64,000 nucleotides of DNA. Source: Panulirus ornatus (lineage: Eukaryota > Arthropoda > Malacostraca > Decapoda > Palinuridae). A program made the translations under genes and the position numbers. The notes under the pieces were generated by a model. That model searched no databases and was not told where the DNA came from. It saw nothing but the letters and a program-made list of their open reading frames with translations. The stretch lies in NCBI RefSeq assembly GCF_036320965.1, contig NC_092225.1:74858935-74922934 (forward strand), given 5' to 3'. Shown here one piece after another: positions 44,630 to 56,884 of this stretch (the first letter of the stretch is position 1; the number at the start of each line of letters is the position of its first letter).

Positions 44630-46030
44630 CCTCCAAGGCTGTTCTTTACACCTCAAGCGGGCATAAATTCTAATATGAACGTGGCATAAACAGTGGTGAC
44701 ACCATGACAATCTTCCAAGCTCTCATACGTACTGGCATCTGGATGAACTGGATAAGCCTTTTACATACTTCATTCGTCATGGAGTGTGTTAATCTAGCTA
44801 GCAGGAGGGGGGCCATCTCTGCAGCTCTGGTAAAGGACTGGAAGGGTTGCAGAGGAAGCAGGATAAGGCAGGGGATCTGAGTGGTCTACCAGCAATCTTC
44901 AAGTTGATATGACTGACTGCACGTCAGGAGTGGGTCATTAGCTGGGCTGTTATTACATGGATAATTATATTGATCTGTACAGTGTTATCTACAAATAAGT
45001 TATTTAAGCTTATCTGCAAAAAGAAGTGTTCTCTTGGCTCAAGTGGACAACAAGCTTTATGTCCCTGAGACTCAAGAACTATTATGATCTGATGCATGAG
45101 CTGAGAGCATTACCACAGGTACTTAGAATGTTTAGCTTTCATACCGTTGAATTCATGACCACAACAGTGAGAGTTAGTACCATTTTGGCGGAGTTGGCCT
45201 GGCCTACCTTTCCGTCGTTTGGCTGCTTGCAGGAGAAACAAGAAGCATAATGTAAGAGAGAGACATGTGATCGGTCAGCAGGGAAGCATATTACAATCTG
45301 TAACACTACCTCAGTTACTCTTGAGCAAATTTAATCTAAAACTGTTATAAGATATAAGTTTAAGTTTCCATGGTACAGAAGGATAGATAAGTTGTAATAT
45401 CGTGAATATTAAAGATCTAAGTCATTAGAAATTCTCAGTGTATTTTGTAAATGCCCACATCTTCAAATTTTCATATGAAAGCCTCTTTTATTATGAAACT
45501 CATGGGATTCCTACCGTGAGCCAAAAGGCCCTACAATTCCTTTCACAACATGTGTTGAACCTAAGTATTATTCACTTCAGTCCCTCGCAACTCTCACTCA
45601 TGTGGGTGATGAAACACCTTACAGTTTCTCGGCTAAATTTTCCGCCTATAGCTCTTTCTTGTACAGTCTTGCAGACCAAACTTCCAGCATATTGTAAACA
45701 GATCAGCTATGGGAATCGAAACTGAGGAGGTTTTTATGTCAACAAGATAAAGAAAACATGTAAAAAAAAAAAAAAAAAGAAAACAGGAGTTACACCCTGG
45801 GATATACGAGACCCAGCAGGGCTTGAGGTAACGAGTTGGGGAAATGTTCCTCACAAGACGTTGCTCTCCTGCAGGAGCAAAGAACCTGAGGAAATGTTAC
45901 TGATCTCAGCAGGTCAGCGTGAGCCGCGCCTCGCACTGGCTCTCTGTGGCACAAGTGAACGGGTAAAAAAAAAAGCTTTACTTAAAAGCTCGAGGCTCCT
46001 GTCCTGCTCTGGCTGACCTCTGGTGACCTA
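44630..46030. other. Intron without recognisable feature
   Basis: Mixed composition with no repeat family that I recognise and no exon with paired splice sites. The short open frames here (45,026-45,250 and 45,438-45,725 plus) lack domain or codon support. Confidence 0.5.
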
Positions 46031-46031
46031 C

Positions 46032-46137
46032 CGTGCATGGGAGGTGGCGGCGGCAGGGGTGGGGGTGCTCCCCCCAGCCCAGCTCCCGAGCCCTCCAGTC
46101 TGGGAAGTGATGAGTCATCGTCGTCCTCCATATCGAC
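46032..46137 (-). CDS. Multiplexin-like gene, acidic and proline-rich linker exon
   Basis: The exon is 106 nt with acceptor CCCTCCACAG| and donor CACG|GTAGGT. It is phase 0 in, 1 out. It encodes VDMEDDDDSSLPRLEGSGAG, then LGGAPPPLPPPPPMH. EGSG in an acidic context is a consensus-like glycosaminoglycan attachment site, fitting a proteoglycan collagen. It follows the exon at 59,382 in phase. It can be spliced either to the Frizzled exon or straight to the helix exon at 42,674. The assignment to the same gene rests on strand, phase and composition rather than a shared domain. Confidence 0.75.
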
Positions 46138-46141
46138 CTGT

Positions 46142-46395
46142 GGAGGGGTAAAATCATTATAATCATACGTCATCATCATCATTATCATCATTATAATCAT
46201 ACGTCACATCATCATCTGCCACATCTTTACCATCATTATCATTACGCTTTATCTGCCACACAATTATCTCCATCATCACTATCTGCCACATCATTATCTC
46301 CATCATCACTATCTGCCACAAAATTATCTCCATCATCACTATCTGCCACATCATTATCTCCATCATCACTATCTGCCACATCATTATCTTAAATC
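46142..46395. repeat. CAT-rich minisatellite with 30-nt units
   Basis: Degenerate (ATC)n leads into about four to five copies of a 30-nt unit (CATCATTATCTCCATCATCA + CTATCTGCCA) between about 46,255 and 46,390. It abuts the acceptor of the exon at 46,032-46,137. Confidence 0.9.
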
Positions 46396-46489
46396 AATAT
46401 CATTTGACCTGTCATTAGAGGCATCAAACATCACTATTCTCATTAACAACCATACCATCATCATCAGCAGCAGTACCGTCATCATTATT

Positions 46490-47085
46490 AACCATCATTA
46501 TCAACCACACCATCATTATCAAGTTTATCATCATCATCATTATTAACCACACCATCATTATCAAGTTTATCATCATCATCATTATTAACCACACCATCAT
46601 TATCAAGTTTATCATCATCATCATTATTAACCACACCATCATTATCAAGTTTATCATCATCATCATTATTAACCACACCATCATTATCAAGTTTATCATC
46701 ATCATCATTATTAACCACACCATCATTATCAAGTTTATCATCATCATTATTAACCACACCATCATTATCAAGTTTATCATCATCATCATTATTAACCACA
46801 CCATCATTATCAAGTTTATCATCATCATCATTATTAACCACACCATCATTATCAAGTTTATCATCATCATCATTATTAACCACACCATCATTATCAAGTT
46901 TATCATCATCATTATTAACCACACCATCATTATCAAGTTTATCATCATCATTATTAACCACACCATCATTATCAAGTTTATCATCATCATCATTATTAAC
47001 CACACCATCATTATCAAGTTTATCATCATCATTATTAACCACACCATCATTATCAAGTTTATCATCATCATTATTAACCACACCG
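46490..47085. repeat. 42/39-nt minisatellite, about 14 copies
   Basis: The unit ACCACACCATCATTATCAAG + TTTATCATCATCATCATTATTA (42 nt) alternates with a 39-nt form missing one ATC. Because both lengths are multiples of three, long open frames appear on the minus strand (46,424-47,458). I regard them as non-coding. 47,085-47,965 continues as irregular CAT/TTA-rich sequence. Confidence 0.95.
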
Positions 47086-48084
47086 CCGCAACATCAACTA
47101 CGCAATACATATTGGCCACACCAACGTCATCAACCACATCATTATTATCATTATCAGTATCACCATCATCAGCTACCATACCATCACTATCATCCACGTT
47201 ATCATCATCATTATCATCATCCACACCATCATTATCAACCACACCGTCATCATCAGACATACCATCATTATTCGCCAAATCATCATCATCATGAACCACA
47301 CCATCATCACTATCAACCATACCATCATCACTATCAACTAAACCATCATCACCATAAACCATTATCATCATCAGCCATTCCATGATTATGAACCATATCA
47401 TTATTATCACCGACCACCCAGTCATCATCATCACCCCATCATTTAACAACCACATCATAACTATGAGACGCCATCATTATCAACCATATCATCAATATCG
47501 GGTATACCATCATTCTCATCATACTAAATCACTATCAACCACACCATCATTTCAATCATATCATTATCGACTTCATCATCATCAACCATAATCATCCTCA
47601 GTATCAATCACATGATTATCATCGACTTCATCATCACCATCATCAAGTACACTGTCATTATCAACCACACTATCATCCACAACATCATTATCAACCACAT
47701 CATCATCAGCCACACCATAATAACCACACCACCACCAACCATCATAATCAACCACATTATTTTCTACTATACCATCGTCATCCATCATCAACCACATTAT
47801 TATCACCCATATCACCATCATCATCAATAACACCATCAGTATCAACATCATTATCAACCATACCTTTACTAACAACCATATCATCATCAGCCACACCATC
47901 ACTCAACCACACTACCAGTCAACCACATCCTTACCACACCATCACGATCAACACCATCATCATTATCCATGACCTCCTTAATATACACCCCATCTTCATT
48001 ATCAGCCATATATCAGATACAAACCACATTCTCATTATCAGCCATATCATCATTATCAGATACAAACCACATTCTCATTATTAG

Positions 48085-48310
48085 CCATATCATCATTATC
48101 AGTTATATCATTATCAGCCATATCATCATTATCAGTTATATCATTATCAGCCATATCATCATGATCAGTTATATCATTATCAGCCATATCATCATGATCA
48201 GTCATATCATTATCAGCCATATCATCATTATCAGTTATATCATTATCAGCCATATCATCATTATCAGTTATATCATTATCAGCCATATCATCATGATCAG
48301 TTATATTATT
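48085..48310. repeat. 33-nt minisatellite, about 7 copies
   Basis: The unit ATCATCATTATCAGTTATAT + CATTATCAGCCAT recurs with T/G and T/C variants (CATGATCAG, GTCATATC). It is flanked by the same CAT-rich composition from 47,965 to 48,450. Confidence 0.92.
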
Positions 48311-48459
48311 AAAGACACCCAAACTCTCAACCACATGATTAACACCAACGACATGATTATTCTCACCCATAACTTCATCATTATCAACCAGATGATGATG
48401 ATGATCAACCATACAGTCATCATTATCAACCACACCATCATTATCAGGAAGCGTGGGGA

Positions 48460-49310
48460 GGTGATGGTTAGCGTGGGGCTGCTATATGACCGTAGGCTGG
48501 CGTGGGTTGGGATCTTACCATGGGGTAGTGTGGGGTGGTTTGTTATTGTGTGTTACATGGGCTAGGATAGGGTGGCGTGTTACCATGAGGAGGAACATAT
48601 GTGCCAGTGCATAATGGACGGTCTTTTTCTAAAGCGAAGCCAAGGTGGTGGAACGGAAGTAAATGAGAATGAAGACTTAGTAGCTCAAGTGTTGTGTTCA
48701 ATATACGTTACCTTTCCTGAACAAAGAAAAAAAATTGACTAGAGTGTTAAGCGTCGGGCTACCAAGATAATTCCCGGGCAGAGAAATAGATTCTATGAAA
48801 GCCCACCGTTTCAGTTATCTCCCCTCTTTCCCAACAATTATCGAAGGTACATTATATTCTTTTGAAAAGTCTGATTGTCGTATGTTGAAATGTGAAATTT
48901 TGTTTATTTGATTCAGAATAAATTGAAAGAAGAAATCTTTATTGATATTACAATTTATGGGAGACAAAGAGACATGTAAGATATAACAGAAATTAATATG
49001 AAATACTTGTATACAAAAGTAGAAAAATTATTGGAATGTTTTATTTTCTGGTAGATTTGGTAAAATGAGGTACAACGCTTGTCTGGTAAATGTATCATGA
49101 TATCTGTGCACATCATGGTGATCTCAAAGAATTACGATATAAAATTGTGGCCAATATATCTGCCTAAGACTTGCCGAGTAAATTAAATGGAGGGAGATCA
49201 TTCTATTGAGTAAGTCATGTTATATTTATGTTGAGACCACGTTATTTTTGTCGAGTATATATTTCTAAAATTTTTATAGACCTATGTTTGGTATTTAACC
49301 AGTGATGGGT
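48460..49310. other. Intron without recognisable feature
   Basis: AT-rich, no exon candidates with paired splice sites, no repeat family recognised. Confidence 0.5.
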
Positions 49311-49314
49311 GGAA

Positions 49315-52300
49315 ATATATATATATATATATATATATGTCTGGGGAGTAAAGTCAGGGGTTAGTGAGAGGACAAGAGCAAGGGAAGGAGTAGCAATACT
49401 CCTGAAACAGGAGTTGTGGGAGTATGTGATAGAATGTAAGAAAGTAAATTCTCGATTAATATGGGTAAAACTGAAAGTTGATGGAGAGAGGTGGGTGATT
49501 ATTGGTGCATATGCACCTGGGCATGAGAAGAATGATCATGAGAGGCAAGTGTTTTGGGAGCAGCTAAATGAGTGTGTTAGTGGTTTTGATGCACGAGACC
49601 GGGTTATAGTGATGGGTGATTTGAATGCAAAGGTGAGTAATGTGGCAGTTGAGGGAATAATTGGTATACATGGGGTGTTCAGTGTTGTAAATGGAAATGG
49701 TGAAGAGCTTGTAGATTTATGGGCTGAAAAAGGACTGATGATTGGGAATACCTGGTTTAAAAAGCGAGATATACATAAGTATACTTATGTAAGTAGGAGA
49801 GATGGCCAGAGAGCGTTATTGGATTACGTGTTAATTGACAGGCGTGCGAAAGAGAGACTTTTGGATGTTAATGTGCTGAGAGGTGCAACTGGAGGGATGT
49901 CTGATCATTATCTTGTGGAGGCTAAGGTGAAGATTTGTATGGGTTTTCAGAAAAGAAGAGTGAATGTTGGGGTGAAGAGGGTGGTGAGAGTAAGTGAGCT
50001 TGGGAAGGAGACCTGTGTGAGGAAGTACCAGGAGAGACTGAGTACAGAATGGAAAAAGGTGAGATCAATGGAAGTAAGGGGAGTGGGGGAGGAATGGGAT
50101 GTATTTAGGGAATCAGTGATGGATTGCGCAAAAGATGCTTGTGGCATGAGAAGAGTGGGAGGTGGGTTGATTAGAAAGGGTAGTGAGTGGTGGGATGAAG
50201 AAGTAAGAGTATTAGTGAAAGAGAAGAGAGAGGCATTTGGACGATTTTTGCAGGGAAAAAATGCAATTGAGTGGGAGATGTATAAAAGAAAGAGACAGGA
50301 GGTAAAGAGAAAGGTGCAAGAGGTGAAAAAAAGGGCAAATGAGAGTTGGGGTGAGAGAGTATCATTAAATTTTAGGGAGAATAAAAAGATGTTCTGGAAG
50401 GAGGTAAATAAAGTGCGTAAGACAAGGGAGCAAATGGGAACTTCAGTGAAGGGCGCAAATGGGGAGGTGATAACAAGTAGTGGTGATGTGAGAAGGAGAT
50501 GGAGTGAGTATTTTGAAGGTTTGTTGAATGTGTTTGATGATAGAGTGGCAGATATAGGGTGTTTTGGTCGAGGTGGTGTGCAAAGTGAGAGGGTTAGGGA
50601 AAATGATTTGGTAAACAGAGAAGAGGTAGTGAAAGCTTTGCGGAAGATGAATGCCGGCAAGGCAGCAGGTTTGGATGGTATTGCAGTGGAATTTATTAAA
50701 AAAGGGGGTGACTGTATTGTTGACTGGTTGGTAAGGTTATTTAATGTATGTATGACTCATGGTGAGGTGCCTGAGGATTGGCGGAATGCGTGCATAGTGC
50801 CATTGTACAAAGGCAAAGGGGATAAGAGTGAGTGCTCAAATTACAGAGGTATAAGTTTGTTGAGTATTCCTGGTAAATTATATGGGAGGGTATTGATTGA
50901 GAGGGTGAAGGCATGTACAGAGCATCAGATTGGGGAAGAGCAGTGTGGTTTCAGAAGTGGTAGAGGATGTGTGGATCAGGTGTTTGCTTTGAAGAATGTA
51001 TGTGAGAAATACTTAGAAAAGCAAATGGATTTGTATGTAGCATTTATGGATCTGGAGAAGGCATATGATAGAGTTGATAGAGATGCTCTGTGGAAGGTAT
51101 TAAGAATATATGGTGTGGGAGGAAAGTTGTTAGAAGCAGTGAAAAGTTTTTATCGATGATGTAAGGCATGTGTACGTGTAGGAAGAGAGGAAAGTGATTG
51201 GTTCTCAGTGAATGTAGGTTTGCGGCAGGGGTGTGTGATGTCTCCATGGTTGTTTAATTTGTTTATGGATGGGGTTGTTAGGGAGGTAAATGCAAGAGTT
51301 TTGGAAAGAGGGGCAAGTATGAAGTCTGTTGGGGATGAGAGAGCTGGGGAAGTGAGTCAGTTGTTGTTCGCTGATGATACAGCGCTGGTGGCTGATTCAT
51401 GTGAGAAACTGCAGAAGCTGGTGACTGAGTTTGGTAAAGTGTGTGGAAGAAGAAAGTTAAGAGTAAATGTGAATAAGAGCAAGGTTATTAGGTACAGTAG
51501 GGTTGAGGGTCAAGTCAATTGGGAGGTGAGTTTGAATGGAGAAAAACTGGAGGAAGTGAAGTGTTTTAGATATCTGGGAGTGGATCTGGCAGCGGATGGA
51601 ACCATGGAAGCGGAAGTGGATCATAGGGTGGGGGAGGGGGTGAAAATTCTGGGGGCCTTGAAGAATGTGTGGAAGTCGAGAACATTATCTCGGAAAGCAA
51701 AAATGGGTATGTTTGAAGGAATAGTGGTTCCAACAATGTTGTATGGTTGCGAGGCGTGGGCTATGGATAGAGTTGTGCGCAGGAGGATGGATGTGCTGGA
51801 AATGAGATGTTTGAGGACAATGTGTGGTGTGAGGTGGTTTGATCGAGTGAGTAACGTAAGGGTAAGAGAGATGTGTGGAAATAAAAAGAGCGTGGTTGAG
51901 AGAGCAGAAGAGGGTGTTTTGAAGTGGTTTGGGCACATGGAGAGAATGAGTGAGGAAAGATTGACCAAGAGGATATATGTGTCGGAGGTGGAGGGAACGA
52001 GGAGAAGAGGGAGACCAAATTGGAGGTGGAAAGATGGAGTGAAAAAGATTTTGTGTGATCGGGGCCTGAACAAGCAGGAGGGTGAAAGGAGGGCAAGGAA
52101 TAGAGTGAATTGGAGCGATGTGGTATACCGGGGTTGACGTGCTGTCAGTGAATTGAATCAAGGCATGTGAAGCGTCTGGGGTAAACCATGGAAAGCTGTG
52201 TAGGTATGTATATTTCCGTGTGTGGACGTATGTATATACATGTGTATGGGGGGGGGGCCATTTCTTTCGTCTGTTTTCTTGCGCTACCTCGCAGACGCAG

Positions 52301-52320
52301 AAGACAGCGACAAAGTATAA

Positions 52321-52395
<75 letters not shown>
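49315..52395 (+). mobile_element. RTE LINE copy C, best preserved copy in the window
   Basis: It starts after (TA)11 at GTCTGGGGAGTAAAGTCAGG, inside the endonuclease, and runs to the short-form 3' UTR, an A-run and (TA)n ending at 52,393. It carries young-subfamily markers throughout. Only the first part of the endonuclease, about 70 codons judging by copy L, is missing. Confidence 0.93.
49339..52137 (+). pseudogene. RTE endonuclease-reverse transcriptase ORF with a single stop
   Basis: One frame runs about 930 codons with a single interruption. The endonuclease part shows WVIIGAYAPGHEKND, VIVMGDLNAKVSN (catalytic Asp/Asn), IGNTWFKKRDIHKYTYVSRR, DYVLIDRR and MSDHYLVE (SDH box). The spacer is EWW.EE..V..KREAFGRF. 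The reverse transcriptase has GLDGIAVEF, CGFRSGRGCVDQ, FMDLEKAYDRVD, RQGCVMSPWLFN and LLFADDTALVADS. The RTE C-terminus is RRRGRPNWRW. The stop is TGA at 51,157-51,159, where other copies read CGA GGA TGT, and the frame continues unchanged after it. Domain order and C-terminus place it in the RTE clade (BovB-like). No RNase H is present. Confidence 0.88.
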
Positions 52396-52399
52396 AGCG

Positions 52400-55380
52400 G
52401 CCATCAGCTGTCAGATGTTAGCCAGATGGTAAGGGAATGTGTCTAGACCAAGCCTCTGTATTAACAGAAGCAGTTATTTCAGAGTTCTATTTTAATGGGC
52501 TTATGGGCTGATTATACACCCTTAAAAGAAGAGGCGAGGTCGTAACAACACTTATCCTGAATCTCTCTAGGTAGGAAAAGAATTTAAGATGTGATCTAAT
52601 GCAGGTCAAAATTATCAAAGGCTTCGGTAATATTGATCAAACAAGCTACATAAAAAATTAATTATTATTTCATTCGCAGTGATGGATGCAAGCAAACTCG
52701 TCGGCAAGCGTTCTACTTCGAATGGGGCGAAATATTTGTACTTTTTCTTCTACGGCATTATTAACATCAACAATTTGGCAAATAAAATCGTCAAAATATT
52801 TCGGCTGAAGTCCACGGCTGGCAATATTTGTGCCTCCTTAGTCACTACGATAGCCTGACATTTTTTTCCTCTTTAAATTATGTCCTTACACCCATACCAC
52901 ACTAATCTGTGAGTTTCTGATAGCTTCCACTACCACAAACAGCCTTGAAGGAACTTAAGGACTGTTGCTGTTTAAATTTCTTTCAATTCTGTGCAATCAG
53001 AACTCGTGTGTAGCTGTGGGCTAGCATAAGGTGGTGTTGTCATGGTGATGGTGGTGGGGAGGGAGGGAGTGTGGTGTGTTGCCATGTGCTAGGATCATAA
53101 CAATAATGGTTCTGCAGGTGTTCTACCGTCACAGCTTGGTCTGGGACCAACCAGACGAGTCGTTTTGCTCCGATAGTCAATCAAACTACAGGAGGCTGCC
53201 ATCTGTGGTCGCACGTAACCATCACAGTTTGGTTGGTAATTGTCCGAGACATCCTGGAATATCTCCACAGAAAAATGCAGTTTTCTAATGAATGCAGACA
53301 ATGTATGACAATCGATTTCTGGGCCTCGGATGGTCTTAGTATATTCTCGTATTAACTTCCATTGCATCTTTGATTTCATTGATAATGTCTTGGTCTTCCG
53401 TGCATGTTGTGCTAATAAGGAATAATGTTAAATTGCAAATTCGAAACTATGTCTTCCAAACTTAAATCATGTATTTCTCCCTTCTACGCTCTTCAGCTTT
53501 CAACCCCGTCAGTGGAGGCTCTGATTTTTTTATTTTTTTTTTTTTTTTACTTACTGAACTGCAATTTCACCAAGTGATGTTAGCAACCAACAGGATAATA
53601 TTCTATGAAGTATTAGTGCGTCAACGCGCATCATTACAGATTTCACCTCCCTTGTCTTCAAGGCACGTAAAATCCAGGCTACCAATTTGCTGGAACTGGC
53701 ATCTATTGCTGTAACGTAATATGGCAACAATGATACACGAGCTGTTAATCAGGATTTAATCTCTACATTTGACTGTCGTCTTCCTCACGGGAATGTGACA
53801 CAAAAGTGTCTCACATGGGATAATATATAATGCCCAAGGATCAGGCTCCCGGTTGCTGTAACACCGCTCCCTGATCGGTCAGGTCCTCTCACCGGCCCGT
53901 CTGCATTCAAGTGAGCTGCATCTACGTCGAGCGCTCTGTTGCCCTCCTATAGTTCCCTGCAAACGTGTTGATGTTGTCTTTTAGTAAGATGTAGGCTGCT
54001 TCCACCGCCTTTCTCATATGTCTGTCTGAGACTTAGCGGATTATTTGTGCCTCCCACTTAATGTCCAGCTTATTCTGCATGAACCATTACTGAGTGAGCA
54101 ATTTCCAGGTTTCTCACGCCATTCCTGTGTTCTGTCGTTGATTCCACGCCTCTAGTTGCCTCTCCCGGAGTATGTTCTACTCCATCCCCCGCATGAAATT
54201 CTCTACATCACAGTTATCTCTTGTTAAATTATGCTTTAGTCTTCCACAAGGTCTATCTTGATCCCCGATCCTACTACTACGTTCGTGGAGGCACTGCTGG
54301 AAAATCTCTGAATGTAACCTCCTCCCCTGACACTTGGAACTAGTATACGTTTTCTTTTGTCTTCTCTACTCCCTTCATTATCTCTGATTGCTAAGGATAT
54401 GAGAGTCATTTTAAAATTCTCTTAGATTATACCAGAATCCAGGATCTCCTTCAAGATGTTTAGTGCCTGTGTAAATGATGTTTTGCACTTCATAAAATTG
54501 TCCTGCAGCAGATGCACAGACATGTTGTCAATAGTCCTTTTGAAGTCCTGTGGTGCACTGACGAAATCAGCTGTGTGTAACATGTAAGAATTGCTGTATA
54601 GGAAGTAGTAGTCAGGGGTCATTGTTCTGTAAGGCAAAGTTTGGGTGCATGGCCATTGATTCATACTGCTGTATTATCTCTGGGCCTCTTAACTATCAAC
54701 TATGTCTGTACCCTTTTCTGTTCTTCGCCAGCCAATGTTACTTGGGGTCCTTGATTTGCGTTTTGCGGAGGAAAAATATATTCTGGGTCTTCCCTTACCT
54801 CACATATAGCATTTCCCTCCTTACAGTTTCATATATTTTGGAGTACAAGATCAGTCCTTTTTTTTTTTTTTTTTTAAATTCCTGTTCATATGTTTTTTTT
54901 TTCACGTTTGCAATTCATTTCCACCTCCGACAAAGGGAGTTCTATTTTTTCTCAATGGTGGATGTCCTTAGTGTAAACTTAGCGCCTCTCCGCAGACCAG
55001 TATTTCACATTTTCAAGTCTTAAGCCCACCCGTTGTAACGCAGAAGGGCCATCATTTCTTTCTTCCCATCTCGTACGCTTACTGACGAAATCAAATATGC
55101 TAAAATCATCTCCACAGTGGCGTGGTGCTTTGGTATCCATACTTCTCTGCACCTCTATTAGATGCGTGTTGAGTATTGCTTTGTACACTGTATTTAACAT
55201 GCTGACGTTATTAATTAAGTGTACGTTATAGTGAAAAGCGAATATGGTCTTTTTTTCATTTTTCGTTGTTCGCTCCACAATTTCTTTAATAGAACTATAA
55301 TCACAACGGTTTTCTTATGTGCAGAGCAACTTCCATTCACAGTCTTGGGCACAGTGCTGTTTCCTAGCAACTTCCACCTA
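52400..55380. other. Unassigned 3-kb stretch
   Basis: No repeat family, exon or RNA gene that I can support. Short minus-strand frames at 53,095-53,379, 54,422-54,664 and 54,979-55,278 have protein-like composition but no recognised domain and no common frame. They may be remnants of an unidentified gene or element. T-runs occur at 53,527-53,547 and 54,858-54,877. Confidence 0.45.
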
Positions 55381-55383
55381 ATG

Positions 55384-56339
55384 TGAGGTGGAATGTATTA
55401 TTATTATTATTATACTTTGTCGCTGTCTCCCGCGTTTGCGAGGTAGCGCAAGGAAACAGACGAAAGAAATGGCCCAACCCCCCCCCCCATACCCATGTAT
55501 ATACATACGTCCACACACGCAAATATACATACCTACACAGCTTTCCATGGTTTACCCCAGACGCTTCACATGCCTTGATTCAATCCACTGACAGCACGTC
55601 AACCCCGGTATACCACATCGCTCCAATTCACTCTATTCCTTGCCCTCCTTTCACCCTCCTGCATGTTCAGGCCCCGATCACACAAAATCTTTTTCACTCC
55701 ATCTTTCCACCTCCAATTTGGTCTCCCTCTTCTCCTCGTTCCCTCCACCTCCAACACATATATCCTCTTGGTCAATCTTTCCTCACTCATTCTCTCCATG
55801 TGCCCAAACCACTTCAAAACACCCTCTTCTGCTCTCTCAACCACGCTCTTTTTATTTCCACACATCTCTCTTACCCTTACGTTACTCACTCGATCAAACC
55901 ACCTCACACCACACATTGTCCTCAAACATCTCATTTCCAGCACATCCATCCTCCTGCGCACAACTCTATCCATAGCCCACGCCTCGCAACCATACAACAT
56001 TGTTGGAACCACTATTCCTTCAAACATACCCATTTTTGCTTTCCGAGATAATGTTCTCGACTTCCACACATTCTTCAAGGCCCCCAGAATTTTCGCCCCC
56101 TCCCCCACCCTATGATCCACTTCCGCTTCCATGGTTCCATCCGCTGCCAGATCCACTCCCAGATATCTAAAACACTTCACTTCCTCCAGTTTTTCTCCAT
56201 TCAGACTCACCTCCCAGTTTACTTGACCCTCAACCCTACTGTACCTAATAACCTTGCTCTTATTCACATTTACTCTTAACTTTCTTCTTCCACACACTTT
56301 ACCAAACTCAGTCACCAGCTTCTGCAGTGAGGTGGAATG
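55384..56339 (-). mobile_element. RTE LINE copy D with clear target-site duplication
   Basis: A 12-bp direct repeat TGAGGTGGAATG flanks the copy at 55,384-55,395 and 56,328-56,339. Between them on the minus strand lie a 5'-truncated RTE entering at LQKLVTEFGKVCGRRKLRVN, an open frame to VVYRG (56,315-55,599), the short 3' UTR, and an (ATA)n tail (55,396-55,411). Truncation is at CTGCAG. Markers are of the young subfamily (with a single LEVEG variant). Confidence 0.93.
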
Positions 56340-56880
56340 AAATACTCTAATTAAATTTTTGTCTGGAACTGCCTCCTAGGTCACTGAGGGAGGATCCTGT
56401 ATTCCTTAATTTTCATATCGATTTCTAGAGTCTTCCATCTGGTGCAATGCACATTAGCACAATAACGAGGCTACTTATTTTCTCCTTTTTGTTTCCAGTC
56501 TGGCCTACTAGTCCTGCTACTGCATCACCTGAGGAATACAGTAGTTCAAATGTTAAAAGTAAGTTCGTGTCATTCCTCAACATGTCCCACCGTTCTCTCC
56601 CAACTGTTTCATATCATAGTTCGAGCTTTGCAACAATCCCTGAAATCTTTTATGTGAACTTCCATGAATGTCGTAAATACAAAAGTCACCTTACAAGAGT
56701 TCTTGTACAAGACATTTAGTTATCTTTGTATGATTCATGTCATTCTGGCGAATATGAAGAGTCTTTGTTGAATATTTGGTGAATAAATTTTTTTTCTCAG
56801 TATCTTGCCCTCTTCGAATGTCGTGGTGTGATACGAGTCTCTGTTGTGCTAGGAGGAAATTACTATTACTTTACCGTCTT
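56340..56880. other. Intron without recognisable feature
   Basis: No domain, splice-supported exon or repeat seen. Confidence 0.45.
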
Positions 56881-56884
56881 TAAC

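Noticed and set aside
46424..47458. 344-codon minus-strand open frame rich in Met/Ile/Asn/Asp
   Set aside because: It is the translation of a 42/39-nt minisatellite whose length is a multiple of three. There is no unique sequence, start context or splice support.
46250..48310. Regularly spaced repeats considered as a CRISPR-like array
   Set aside because: The units are head-to-tail without unique spacers, and the context is eukaryotic.
53095..55278. Protein-like minus-strand frames as possible ancient viral or transposon genes
   Set aside because: No motif could be matched and the frames do not line up. Naming a source would be a guess.
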